From a virus, in IMG/VR virus record IMGVR_UViG_3300030616_000039, positions 1 through 46,251 of that record: a stretch of DNA of 46,251 nucleotides. The stretch is one strand, 5' to 3'. Under the pieces are notes generated by a model, which worked only from the letters and a program-made list of their open reading frames with translations, made no database searches and was not told where the DNA came from. A program made the translations under genes and the position numbers. Positions 34,526 through 40,813 of the stretch are shown piece by piece (position 1 is the stretch's first letter; every line of letters begins with the position of its first letter).

Positions 34526-34721
34526 AGAGATGGAGAAAATGGTGGGTGCCTTGCGTGACAGGCATATTAAGTACCCGGTGTATAAGTGTGTGGACTGTGG
34601 GATAGAGCTCATAGTCGCACCTAACCAGGAGTATAGGGTAAAGGATGGCCATATCCGGTGCAATAATCCACGCTGCCCCACATTCCAGAAGGGCCGTGGC
34701 GCCAGGTACGTTAAGAAATGA
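34503..34721 (+). CDS. Zinc-ribbon-like protein (72 aa)
   Basis: ATG 34503 follows AAGGGGGTTGGTG and lies 23 nt inside the previous gene; a longer reading would run antisense to no effect. The sequence has VYKCVDCGIELIVAP then RCNNPRCPTFQKG: two Cys pairs about 28 residues apart, a zinc ribbon. It ends basic (RGARYVKK). Probable nucleic-acid binding miniprotein; overlaps the next gene by 4 nt. Confidence 0.65.
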   Translation: MPNPRQAREMEKMVGALRDRHIKYPVYKCVDCGIELIVAPNQEYRVKDGHIRCNNPRCPTFQKGRGARYVKK

Positions 34722-35290
34722 GACCCATTAAATCCCTGTTCGGCAGTGGTAAGGGTAAGGACTGCGTGCTTGTGGGCCGGGGTATCTCAGCTCATACTGT
34801 GAGCTGGCCTATAATGGCTGATGTATTTGTGGTAAACTCCTGGCCCGGCCAGGCCCCACCGCTGGTGGACTACTATATCTTCAGCGACCTGGTGCTGTAC
34901 CAGATGCAGATTGACAAGGGCAATGTATTCCCAGAGGGTGCCCAGGTTATAGGGCCCACGCCTGTAATAGAGTGGGCTAACACCAAGAGGATGAGCCCGG
35001 CCCAGGACATAGACTATTTCTATGACCCTCACCTATATCCACTAGAGATTGACAAGAAAAAAGTTGCTATCCGATCCGGGATGAGGGCCCTCAAGCTTGC
35101 TGTTGATATGGGGTATGATTATATCTACCTGGTTGGCTTTGACTACAAGCCGATGGAGAATTATGATAGCCCGGATATGGTGAAGAGACTGGATACCCAG
35201 CTTAAGGAGTACAAGCTTTTAGACTGGCCAGCCAATAGGATAATCCAGACTAATCCTGAGAGTAGACTAAAGTTTAAGGAGAAGAAATGA
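34718..35290 (+). CDS. Rossmann-like protein, DUF115/GT42-like pattern (190 aa)
   Basis: A 190-residue protein with an N-terminal Gly-rich loop (LFGSGKGKDCVLVGRGIS), a strand-turn (MADVFVVNSWPG), DYYIFSDLVLYQMQIDKG and, in the second half, IRSGMRALKLAVDMGYDYIY then LVGFDY. The order 'VLVG.G.S ... VN. ... D ... SG..AL..A...GY..IYL.GFD' recalls DUF115 and the GT42 sialyltransferase-like fold, where the last motif is in the sugar-nucleotide site. In a phage this could modify host or phage components. Similarity is by pattern; enzyme activity is not shown. Confidence 0.55.
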   Translation: MRPIKSLFGSGKGKDCVLVGRGISAHTVSWPIMADVFVVNSWPGQAPPLVDYYIFSDLVLYQMQIDKGNVFPEGAQVIGPTPVIEWANTKRMSPAQDIDYFYDPHLYPLEIDKKKVAIRSGMRALKLAVDMGYDYIYLVGFDYKPMENYDSPDMVKRLDTQLKEYKLLDWPANRIIQTNPESRLKFKEKK

Positions 35291-35697
35291 AAGCAATCAA
35301 AGTAACTAAGATAGCCCTGTTCATAGCAGCTACCATCGCACTCATCTATGATGTGGTGATAGTTATTATTGAACCGGCAGCAACTATAAGTAAGGTAACA
35401 TTATGGGCAGGCATACGCCTGGCTATAGTGCCCTACGCCTGGGGTGTGCTGACATCACACTTCTGGCTGGGTAAGATAGGGCGAAAGCTCTTTGGTCTAG
35501 GTAAATGGAGGTTCTTTGTATGGATACCGATAAGTGTAGGGGTATTGATGTTGAGCTTGTTTGGGCCGATGAAGCTCATTACATGGACATCAAACAACGT
35601 TTGGAGTCCTCTCTTTTTGGGCCTATTGCTAGGTTTATTCTGGGCACAGAAGAGACCGAAGTCAATCCTAGACGATGCAACAAACGGAAGGAGGTAA
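35287..35697 (+). CDS. Multi-span membrane protein (136 aa)
   Basis: Four apolar segments: IALFIAATIALIYDVVIVII (residues about 8-28), LAIVPYAWGVLTSHFWLG (about 45-63), VWIPISVGVLMLSLFGPM (about 77-95) and SPLFLGLLLGLFWAQ (about 105-120), with a basic, hydrophilic end. ATG 35287 overlaps the previous stop by 4 nt. The 3' half is also open in another frame, but the SD and the start of the next gene at 35700 argue that only this frame is used. Likely an inner-membrane protein made early. Confidence 0.7.
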   Translation: MKAIKVTKIALFIAATIALIYDVVIVIIEPAATISKVTLWAGIRLAIVPYAWGVLTSHFWLGKIGRKLFGLGKWRFFVWIPISVGVLMLSLFGPMKLITWTSNNVWSPLFLGLLLGLFWAQKRPKSILDDATNGRR

Positions 35698-35699
35698 GT

Positions 35700-36089
35700 A
35701 TGGCAATGACAGTTGAACAAGTACGAGCAAAGGATAAGATAGATGTGATGCAAGCGTGGATTAATGGCAAACAAATAGAGTTCAGGGTGAGAGGTAAGAC
35801 TGACTGGAAGGATTGCGCTGGTCCTGGCTGGGATTGGTCTTGTAGTGAGTACCGTATCAAGCGAGAAGACCCCATCCCTATGAAGCTAGGACAGAATGAG
35901 ACCAAGGAGCTCTTAGCCAGGCAGGCAGACAGAATAAATATGCTAACAGCCGAACTCATTGATGCGAACAAGAGGATTGACCTGCTTGAAGCTAGCCTGG
36001 AGAGGGCAAGAGAGCGCACTGAGCTAGTGTATAGTAAACTCCTTGACCATAATCATTGGCATATTAAGAATAAAAATGATACAGTTTAA
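35700..36089 (+). CDS. Hypothetical protein with Trp-rich phage domain and coiled coil (129 aa)
   Basis: Starts at ATG 35700 after GGAAGGAGGTAAGT, the clearest site in the neighbourhood. Residues 15-50 hold QAWINGKQIEFRVRGKTDW and a WDWSCSEYRIKRE end: the phage 'A...GK.IE.R....W.......W....YRI' domain, found in small proteins of unknown role. The C-terminal half is coiled coil (LTAELIDANKRIDLLEASLE). Overlaps the helicase start by 14 nt. Confidence 0.7.
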   Translation: MAMTVEQVRAKDKIDVMQAWINGKQIEFRVRGKTDWKDCAGPGWDWSCSEYRIKREDPIPMKLGQNETKELLARQADRINMLTAELIDANKRIDLLEASLERARERTELVYSKLLDHNHWHIKNKNDTV

Positions 36090-37806
36090 CAGGATATATC
36101 TACGTGTACCACGCTCAGCCAGGCAGAAGGCAGTGGATATACCAGGGTCCAAGTATCACATCAGCATCCAGGAGTACAGCTGGCCAGTGAATATGATAGA
36201 GACAGTGCAGTCTCATTTCCCTGGTCAGAGTGCTCAGCTGCAAAAAGAATATGACAGCTGGCTTGAGTATTATACCCGGGAACAGCAGGCCCTGGCCAAG
36301 GCCAGGCAAAAGCACAGGGATAATGGGTCAGCCAGGACCGGTGGTGGAAAGGTCTACATTGAAGAGATTAGGCAAGACGCCAAACTTCTTGGCAAACTGC
36401 CAGGTGAGAAAGATATCATCGCTGAGATGAGAGCCCGGGCCAATCCGGAGCTGCCGTTTAAACTCAAGCCTTACGAGCATCAGATGCAGATGCTCAAAGC
36501 TGGGCTCATAAGAGATAAGCTTGCTTATTTTTGTGAGATGGGCACCGGAAAAACCAAGGTAATTGTGGACATTATACGCCATAAATGCCACGGAATTAAG
36601 GCTATTGTCTTTTGTCCTAAGTCTGTCCTTGGTTCCTGGGGAAAAGAGATTGACAAAAACTCTAACCTCAAGTATAATATCTGTACTGGGAATCGTAAGC
36701 AAAAATTAAAGCTGCTTACTGACCCCGATGCCGATGTAGTAATCACTAACTATGAGACTGTGGTTAGCTTTGGCGCGGACCCGGGATTATGGGGATTGTT
36801 TCAAATGGTTGTACTTGACGAATCGTCACGTATTAAGAATCATAAAGCTAAGCGTACCAAGCTATTAACACAAGCTTTCGCTAGTACCAGGTTTAAATAC
36901 ATCTTATCTGGTACACCAATCACCCAAAATCCTGCTGATATCTGGGCACAGATGAACTTCCTTGACTGGAAGATGCTCGGAAATAAATCCTACTATGCCT
37001 TCCGTAATACCTACTGTATTATGGGTGGGTATGAGAAGTACCAGATTGTAGGATACAAGCAGCTCGACAAGCTTAAGAGACTCATCTCTGGTGGCTCAGT
37101 GCAGCTCACAAAGGAAGAGTGTAATCTCAACCCGGCCCTGCCTGAGAAAGTCTACCAGGTAAGAGAGATAGATATGTCAGAGGAGATGGCAAAGCAGTAT
37201 AAGGATATGCTTAAGGAGTCAGTGTTAGAGCTAAGCGGTAAGGATGATGTGACTGCACCTATTGTACTGACTAAGCTTATGAGACTGCAGCAAATACTAT
37301 CTGGACAGTATCTTGATAAAGGAAGGAACGAGAAACTTGAAGAGCTTACTGAGATTATTACTGATGCCATTGGTTATGGCCGTCAAGTGGTGGTTTGGGC
37401 TAGATTTAGACCTTCGCTGGACATTATATCTAGTCGGCTTGCTGGTCTTAATATTCCTCACTCTATTTTTCACGGTGACACACAGGATCGTCAGCTTCAA
37501 ATAGATAATTTCCAGACAGGGAAGACCAAAGTCTTTGTGGGCCAGGAGAGTACCGGTGGTATGGGCATTACCCTGCACGCTGGCAGCGTGATGGTCTACT
37601 ATGAGAATGAGTTTAGCCTGGAGACCAGGAAGCAAAGTGAGGATAGGATACACAGGATAGGGCAGACTAAGAAGTGCACCTATATTGACCTGGTTTACAA
37701 TAAAACATTGGATCGCAAGATTCTTAAAGCAATACAGGATAAGCAGGACATTGCTACTTACCTGGTTGATTCTTTTAAGGAGGGTGTGTATGCTAATAGG
37801 AAGTAA
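36076..37806 (+). CDS. SNF2-type DNA helicase/translocase (576 aa)
   Basis: A superfamily 2 helicase. Motif I CEMGTGKTK at about 153-161, II VVLDESSRIK at about 245-255 (DES in place of DEAH), III LSGTPITQ at about 277-284, a helical linker, then the second RecA lobe with FHGDTQDRQLQ, ESTGGMGITLHAG and motif VI QSEDRIHRIGQ at about 520-530. RIHRIGQ is the SNF2 family signature. The ATG at 36076 has a weak ribosome site; a TTG 33 nt upstream is an alternative. N-terminal 130 residues are a separate, phage-specific region. Role: DNA remodelling or fork processing, in place of a dedicated replisome. Confidence 0.85.
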   Translation: MIQFNRIYLRVPRSARQKAVDIPGSKYHISIQEYSWPVNMIETVQSHFPGQSAQLQKEYDSWLEYYTREQQALAKARQKHRDNGSARTGGGKVYIEEIRQDAKLLGKLPGEKDIIAEMRARANPELPFKLKPYEHQMQMLKAGLIRDKLAYFCEMGTGKTKVIVDIIRHKCHGIKAIVFCPKSVLGSWGKEIDKNSNLKYNICTGNRKQKLKLLTDPDADVVITNYETVVSFGADPGLWGLFQMVVLDESSRIKNHKAKRTKLLTQAFASTRFKYILSGTPITQNPADIWAQMNFLDWKMLGNKSYYAFRNTYCIMGGYEKYQIVGYKQLDKLKRLISGGSVQLTKEECNLNPALPEKVYQVREIDMSEEMAKQYKDMLKESVLELSGKDDVTAPIVLTKLMRLQQILSGQYLDKGRNEKLEELTEIITDAIGYGRQVVVWARFRPSLDIISSRLAGLNIPHSIFHGDTQDRQLQIDNFQTGKTKVFVGQESTGGMGITLHAGSVMVYYENEFSLETRKQSEDRIHRIGQTKKCTYIDLVYNKTLDRKILKAIQDKQDIATYLVDSFKEGVYANRK

Positions 37807-37957
37807 TATTAATTGTGAGTACCTAGCCAAGCGAGAGAAGTGGCACGGTAAGCATAGAATATTTTCTTTGATTGCCATTAACTTATTTACCCTGGATATA
37901 TTGGGTGTGATCATCCTTTATTTGATAGGAAGGATAACAGGATGGTGGTCAATCTAA
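37790..37957 (+). CDS. Small membrane protein (55 aa)
   Basis: Starts at ATG 37790, 17 nt inside the helicase end, after AAGGAGGGTGTGT. Basic front (LAKREKWHGKHRIF) then one long apolar segment (AINLFTLDILGVIILYLIG) and WW near the end. Overlaps the next gene by 16 nt. A single-span membrane miniprotein of unknown role; one of two in a row. Confidence 0.65.
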   Translation: MLIGSNINCEYLAKREKWHGKHRIFSLIAINLFTLDILGVIILYLIGRITGWWSI

Positions 37958-38103
37958 TACCGGAAGAGCAGCTTAAACGCCTAAAGAGAGGGCGCAGGCG
38001 CAGGGCACTTAAAGTACTATGCTTTATCTATGTCATATTACTTGGCCTTGGTGCAATGGCTGCCTTGTTCTGGCAATTTATAGGGAGACATATTTATGAG
38101 TAA
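37942..38103 (+). CDS. Small membrane protein with basic N-terminus (53 aa)
   Basis: A 53-residue protein: a very basic stretch (LKRLKRGRRRRALK), one apolar segment (VLCFIYVILLGLGAMAALFW) and an end at HIYE. ATG 37942 follows AGGAAGGATAACAGG; the stop at 38101-38103 overlaps the next start by 8 nt. A type II single-span protein. With its neighbour, it may alter the host membrane; no family recognised. Confidence 0.65.
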   Translation: MVVNLIPEEQLKRLKRGRRRRALKVLCFIYVILLGLGAMAALFWQFIGRHIYE

Positions 38104-38536
38104 TTTTACAGAAGAGTTTATTAAGAAGTGGGAATCACACTATGGTATCCAGCATAGAGGGCTGCTTGAATTAAGCGAAGGAAAGAATATGGTCTACTAT
38201 GACCAGAAGTTTGTGCTTGATATTCTTAAGTATGCTGAGAAACTATATAAGAAATCCCAGGAAGCCAAGGCTATGGCACTGGATATATTACAGGAGTTAA
38301 AAGATGGAGCAAAAAACAAAGAGCTTAGGGGAGTTGCTGCTAAGGTGGCTAGTATGGCTGGGGAAAGTAATAGCGTGGCCGATACTGGGCCCGATAAAGA
38401 AGAGGAGAATAAGGAAGAAAGCACAGGCGATGTTACGCCTGCAAAAGAATCTGACCTTTCAAGTTGGGGAGAAAGTATTCCTCAAGGGCTGTCCGTTTCG
38501 CATCAAGTCTCAGGGCAAGAGTATAATAATGCTTGA
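38096..38536 (+). CDS. Hypothetical protein with acidic tail (146 aa)
   Basis: Residues 1-80 are helical (FTEEFIKKWESHYGIQHRGL; FVLDILKYAEKLYKKSQEAK). From about residue 90 the sequence is Glu/Lys/Ser-rich and disordered (DKEEENKEESTGDVTPAKES). The disordered 3' part overlaps another open frame at 38430-38591, which looks more compact. Start overlaps the previous stop. Function unknown. Confidence 0.65.
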   Translation: MSNFTEEFIKKWESHYGIQHRGLLELSEGKNMVYYDQKFVLDILKYAEKLYKKSQEAKAMALDILQELKDGAKNKELRGVAAKVASMAGESNSVADTGPDKEEENKEESTGDVTPAKESDLSSWGESIPQGLSVSHQVSGQEYNNA

Positions 38537-38591
38537 AGCCATTAGACCCGGGCAGATGGAGCAGCAGAAAAAAAGTAAAATTATAATTTAA
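38430..38591 (+). CDS. Overlapping small protein with beta core (53 aa)
   Basis: In another frame within and after the end of the previous gene. MLRLQKNLTFQVGEKVFLKG then FRIKSQGKSIIMLEAI reads like a small beta-barrel phage protein ('V..G.....F.I......I.L.....P'). The ribosome site AAGGAAG is 12 nt before ATG 38430, somewhat far. A longer version from 38304 is possible after CAGGAG. Both this and the 146-residue frame may be translated. Confidence 0.5.
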   Translation: MLRLQKNLTFQVGEKVFLKGCPFRIKSQGKSIIMLEAIRPGQMEQQKKSKIII

Positions 38592-38606
38592 TCACAAGGA
38601 GCAAAT

Positions 38607-39074
38607 ATGAATACACAAACAAAGGCCACTGAACTGGCCACAAAATTGGTTGAAGCTGAGAGGCGCAAGCTTGCACTGACTGAGCTCAACAAAGAGATTA
38701 ACAGGCTGAGGTCTGAGCTCAATGAGGCTATGGATGATGAAGACATACCCTCTATCACAGTCAAGGTAGCCGGTGGTGAGCTCAAGTTTGACCCGATAGA
38801 AGAGGAAGAGTTCAAGCTCGCTGGTCCTGTGGCTGGCAAGCAGTGGGATAAGTGTGGAGTCTTCCACGCCTGGCTCCAGGAGATAGGCGAAGAGGGTCTC
38901 ATTAAGACTGAGCCTTCAGTCCACGCAGCTACCAGGAAAAAGTTTCTACTTGAATGGATAGAGAATGGTGAGGAGCTTCCTGAGTTCATCGAAAAGACTA
39001 TCTTCTCTACTACCAGGTTCAATAAATCACTGGTCACTCGCCTGGCTAAGGGTGAGTTTGAAGAAGATGAGTGA
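38607..39074 (+). CDS. Hypothetical coiled-coil protein (155 aa)
   Basis: Residues 1-45 are a coiled coil (ERRKLALTELNKEINRLRSE), followed by a beta segment (SITVKVAGGELKFDPIEEEE) and a helical second half (FHAWLQEIGEEGLIKTEPSV; KKFLLEWIENGEELPEF). ATG 38607 after AAGGAGCAAAT. Ends in the ATGAGTGA overlap with the YkgJ-like gene. An ordered phage protein, family unknown to me. Confidence 0.7.
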   Translation: MNTQTKATELATKLVEAERRKLALTELNKEINRLRSELNEAMDDEDIPSITVKVAGGELKFDPIEEEEFKLAGPVAGKQWDKCGVFHAWLQEIGEEGLIKTEPSVHAATRKKFLLEWIENGEELPEFIEKTIFSTTRFNKSLVTRLAKGEFEEDE

Positions 39075-39453
39075 GAAGAAATGTCTGCAGTGCGGTAAGT
39101 GCTGCAGGACCATCAGCTTCTACTTTAATCCGCTGCCCTCCCTGGTCAAATACTATGAGACCAGGGGGTGTGAGGTCAGGCACAATGTGGTACACATACC
39201 CTGTACCTGCCCTTTCTTAGACGAACTCACCAATAAGTGTAAGATACACGACAGAAAGCCAGATGTCTGTGCATACTATGGCACAGTCACTACTAAAAAC
39301 TACTACGTACCGGAGGGGTGTGGGTATGCCGATAAAGAAGAGGGAAGAGAGCCGGGCCGATCTGATGGCACGATTGACCCAGCCGAAAAAGAGAAGCGAA
39401 AAGGAGATATCGGAGAGCGAAGTCAAGGCGAAGATAAGGAAGTGGCTAAGTGA
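39067..39453 (+). CDS. YkgJ-family CxxCxxCC protein (128 aa)
   Basis: N-terminal KKCLQCGKCCRTISFYFNPL is the CxxCxxCC signature of the YkgJ/UPF0153 family, followed by CTCPFLDELTNKCKIHDRKP and VCAYYGT with further Cys, giving the usual eight or so metal ligands. The family is thought to bind zinc or an Fe-S cluster. Start is within the preceding stop (ATGAGTGA), so coupled. From 39326 to its end it is overlapped in another frame by the VRR-NUC gene (128 nt). The disordered, charged C-terminus is the part that overlaps. Confidence 0.75.
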   Translation: MSEKKCLQCGKCCRTISFYFNPLPSLVKYYETRGCEVRHNVVHIPCTCPFLDELTNKCKIHDRKPDVCAYYGTVTTKNYYVPEGCGYADKEEGREPGRSDGTIDPAEKEKRKGDIGERSQGEDKEVAK

Positions 39454-39712
39454 AGCGTTTGGAGAAGAGCTTGCCCACTTCCATTACTCAGCCCGGGGAG
39501 GGGCCCCGGGCGTATCTGATCGCATCTGTTGTTACAAAGGGAAATTCATTGGTATTGAAGCGAAAAGACCGTCTAAGCGAAATCATAAGGACGGAGGACA
39601 AGCAGCCGACCAGCGAAGCTTTGAGAAAACTATTCGCGCTGCAGGTGGCCACTATATCCTAGCGCATAGTTTGGATGATGTTAAAGAATACTTCAACAAA
39701 TATCTGGCTTAA
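39326..39712 (+). CDS. VRR-NUC domain nuclease (128 aa)
   Basis: ATG 39326 follows CGGAGGGGTGTGGGT. After a basic start, residues 45-128 carry the VRR-NUC core: HYSARGGAPGVSDRICCYKG (catalytic Asp in GVSD), KFIGIEAKRPSKRN (the E-x-K of the PD-(D/E)XK fold) and DQRSFEKTIRAAGGHYILAH (the Q helix). VRR-NUC enzymes cut branched or damaged DNA, including Holliday-like structures. It overlaps the YkgJ-like gene by 128 nt in another frame. Probably works with the helicases in fork or junction resolution. Confidence 0.85.
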   Translation: MPIKKREESRADLMARLTQPKKRSEKEISESEVKAKIRKWLSEAFGEELAHFHYSARGGAPGVSDRICCYKGKFIGIEAKRPSKRNHKDGGQAADQRSFEKTIRAAGGHYILAHSLDDVKEYFNKYLA

Positions 39713-39715
39713 TTT

Positions 39716-39902
39716 CTATGGGGAACGTTTCCTCCCAGATTAAGTAACACGCCCTGGCTTCCCCATAGGCCGGGGCTTTATGAGAGGGATGCCCAGGTGC
39801 ACCTGGGTATGAAGCCTGGCGGGTCAGAAACGAGTCGTAAGATTCTACCGGGATTCAGGTTAGGTGGTTCGCTACTACCCCCTCTCAATGGCCATAGGCC
39901 AT
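39716..39902 (+). ncRNA. Structured intergenic RNA with switch-like helices
   Basis: Seen: CTATGGGGAA (39716-39725) exactly complements TTCCCCATAG (39759-39768), which is also the loop of hairpin GCCCTGGC/GCCGGGGC (39751-39776) ending in TTTAT. With no linker the two cannot form together, so this is a switch or attenuator. Next, TGAGAGGG (39781-39788) pairs with CCCTCTCA (39880-39887), enclosing palindrome CCCAGGTGCACCTGGG (39792-39807) and a GGTGG/CTACC hairpin with 7-nt loop TTCGCTA. Last, ATGGCC/GGCCAT (39888-39902). Leader of the following gene; no known family. Confidence 0.55.
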
Positions 39903-39928
39903 AAAATAATAATTATTAAGGAACAAAC

Positions 39929-40735
39929 ATGACAACCAAAAACACACCAGCTAAGAAACCGCAGGCCGAAGTACCTGCATACCTGAACCAGGGGCCAGCC
40001 CTAGGCGTAGACAATATCGGTATGGAAGATATTGTTATACCCAGGCTTAAGATAGTCCAGGGTCAGAGCCGGGCCAAAGCCAACAATAAGAAACTTATTG
40101 ATGGCGCCTGGTATCATAGTGTGACAGAGAATATTATATGTCCACCGGATGAGGCGCTCACTCTTTACTTTCTACTCAAGTGGGGTGGACGTATCATCTT
40201 TGATGATAACCTAAAGTTTGTAGCAAGTGAGTACACTGACTACAACTCTAAGGAGACTATTGCTATTGGTGAGCCTGTCGATGATAAGGACCCAAGGTGG
40301 ATAGACTGCATCAATTACTTCGTTGTTACACAAGCAGACCTCATTGATGGTATTAAGTCTGGCGTAGCTCCAGACCCATTTATCTATAGCGCAATGAGCG
40401 CATCAATGACTCCTGCTAAAAAACTTAACAGTCACTTCAAGGCAGCTGGTAAGCGCAATTTCTCTATGTTTGCACATAGAATTATTGCTACTACCCAGAT
40501 GCAGAAGTTTGACAAAGGCAATGCGTTTATGCCTGTATTCACTCCCAAGGGATATGCCAGTGAGAAAGAGTTTGCAGGGCTTAAGGCTCTGTATAAAATC
40601 TGCTCCAAGCTTGCTTCAACTGAAGCTGCTCAAAAGGAAGACGAGAAGGAAGAACGACAAGCGCCTCAGCGTGGTCAGACAGGACCAGCTGAACCCAAAG
40701 GAGAACCAGATACCTCATTTGATTTCGATGAGTAA
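39929..40735 (+). CDS. Possible second ssDNA-binding protein with acidic tail (268 aa)
   Basis: A 268-residue protein. The front is disordered (KNTPAKKPQAEVPAYLNQGP), then a compact core (EDIVIPRLKIVQGQSRAKAN; ALTLYFLLKWGGRIIFDDNL; KRNFSMFAHRIIATTQMQKF). The C-terminus is charged, ending PDTSFDFDE, an acidic tip with Phe as in T7 gp2.5 and SSB. That tail, next to an MCM-like helicase, suggests a ssDNA-binding or helicase-partner role. The core fold cannot be confirmed here. Expressed after the structured 39.7-39.9 kb leader; ribosome site TTAAGGAACAAAC. Confidence 0.6.
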   Translation: MTTKNTPAKKPQAEVPAYLNQGPALGVDNIGMEDIVIPRLKIVQGQSRAKANNKKLIDGAWYHSVTENIICPPDEALTLYFLLKWGGRIIFDDNLKFVASEYTDYNSKETIAIGEPVDDKDPRWIDCINYFVVTQADLIDGIKSGVAPDPFIYSAMSASMTPAKKLNSHFKAAGKRNFSMFAHRIIATTQMQKFDKGNAFMPVFTPKGYASEKEFAGLKALYKICSKLASTEAAQKEDEKEERQAPQRGQTGPAEPKGEPDTSFDFDE

Positions 40736-40767
40736 ACTCCTAATTAAATTATATTTAACCAAATACT

Positions 40768-40800
40768 CCCTGGCCGGGATCAGCCCCGGCCAGGGTTTCT
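40768..40800 (+). terminator. 11-bp GC hairpin before the helicase gene
   Basis: CCCTGGCCGGG (40768-40778), loop ATCAGC, CCCGGCCAGGG (40785-40795), then TTTCT. The 11-bp stem is perfect but the T run is short, so a partial terminator or an mRNA processing/stability hairpin between the tail-acid protein and the MCM-like gene. Its arms share CCCTGGC with the hairpin at 39751-39776. Confidence 0.5.
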
Positions 40801-40813
40801 ACCGGGAGGGATA

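Noticed and set aside
35505-35699. Longer version of the protein at 35700-36089, starting in the membrane-protein gene
   Set aside because: The open stretch reads fairly protein-like, but the strong GGAAGGAGG site right before ATG 35700 and the clear membrane protein in the other frame argue against it.
39781-39887. A tRNA or tRNA-Sec with 8-bp acceptor (TGAGAGGG/CCCTCTCA)
   Set aside because: The acceptor-like helix and a T-arm-like hairpin exist, but the T-loop has C at the invariant A position and no anticodon stem-loop with T33 can be formed in the middle.
39781-39887. Hammerhead-type ribozyme (GAAAC seen)
   Set aside because: The conserved CUGAUGA core element is absent and the helices do not match a hammerhead layout.
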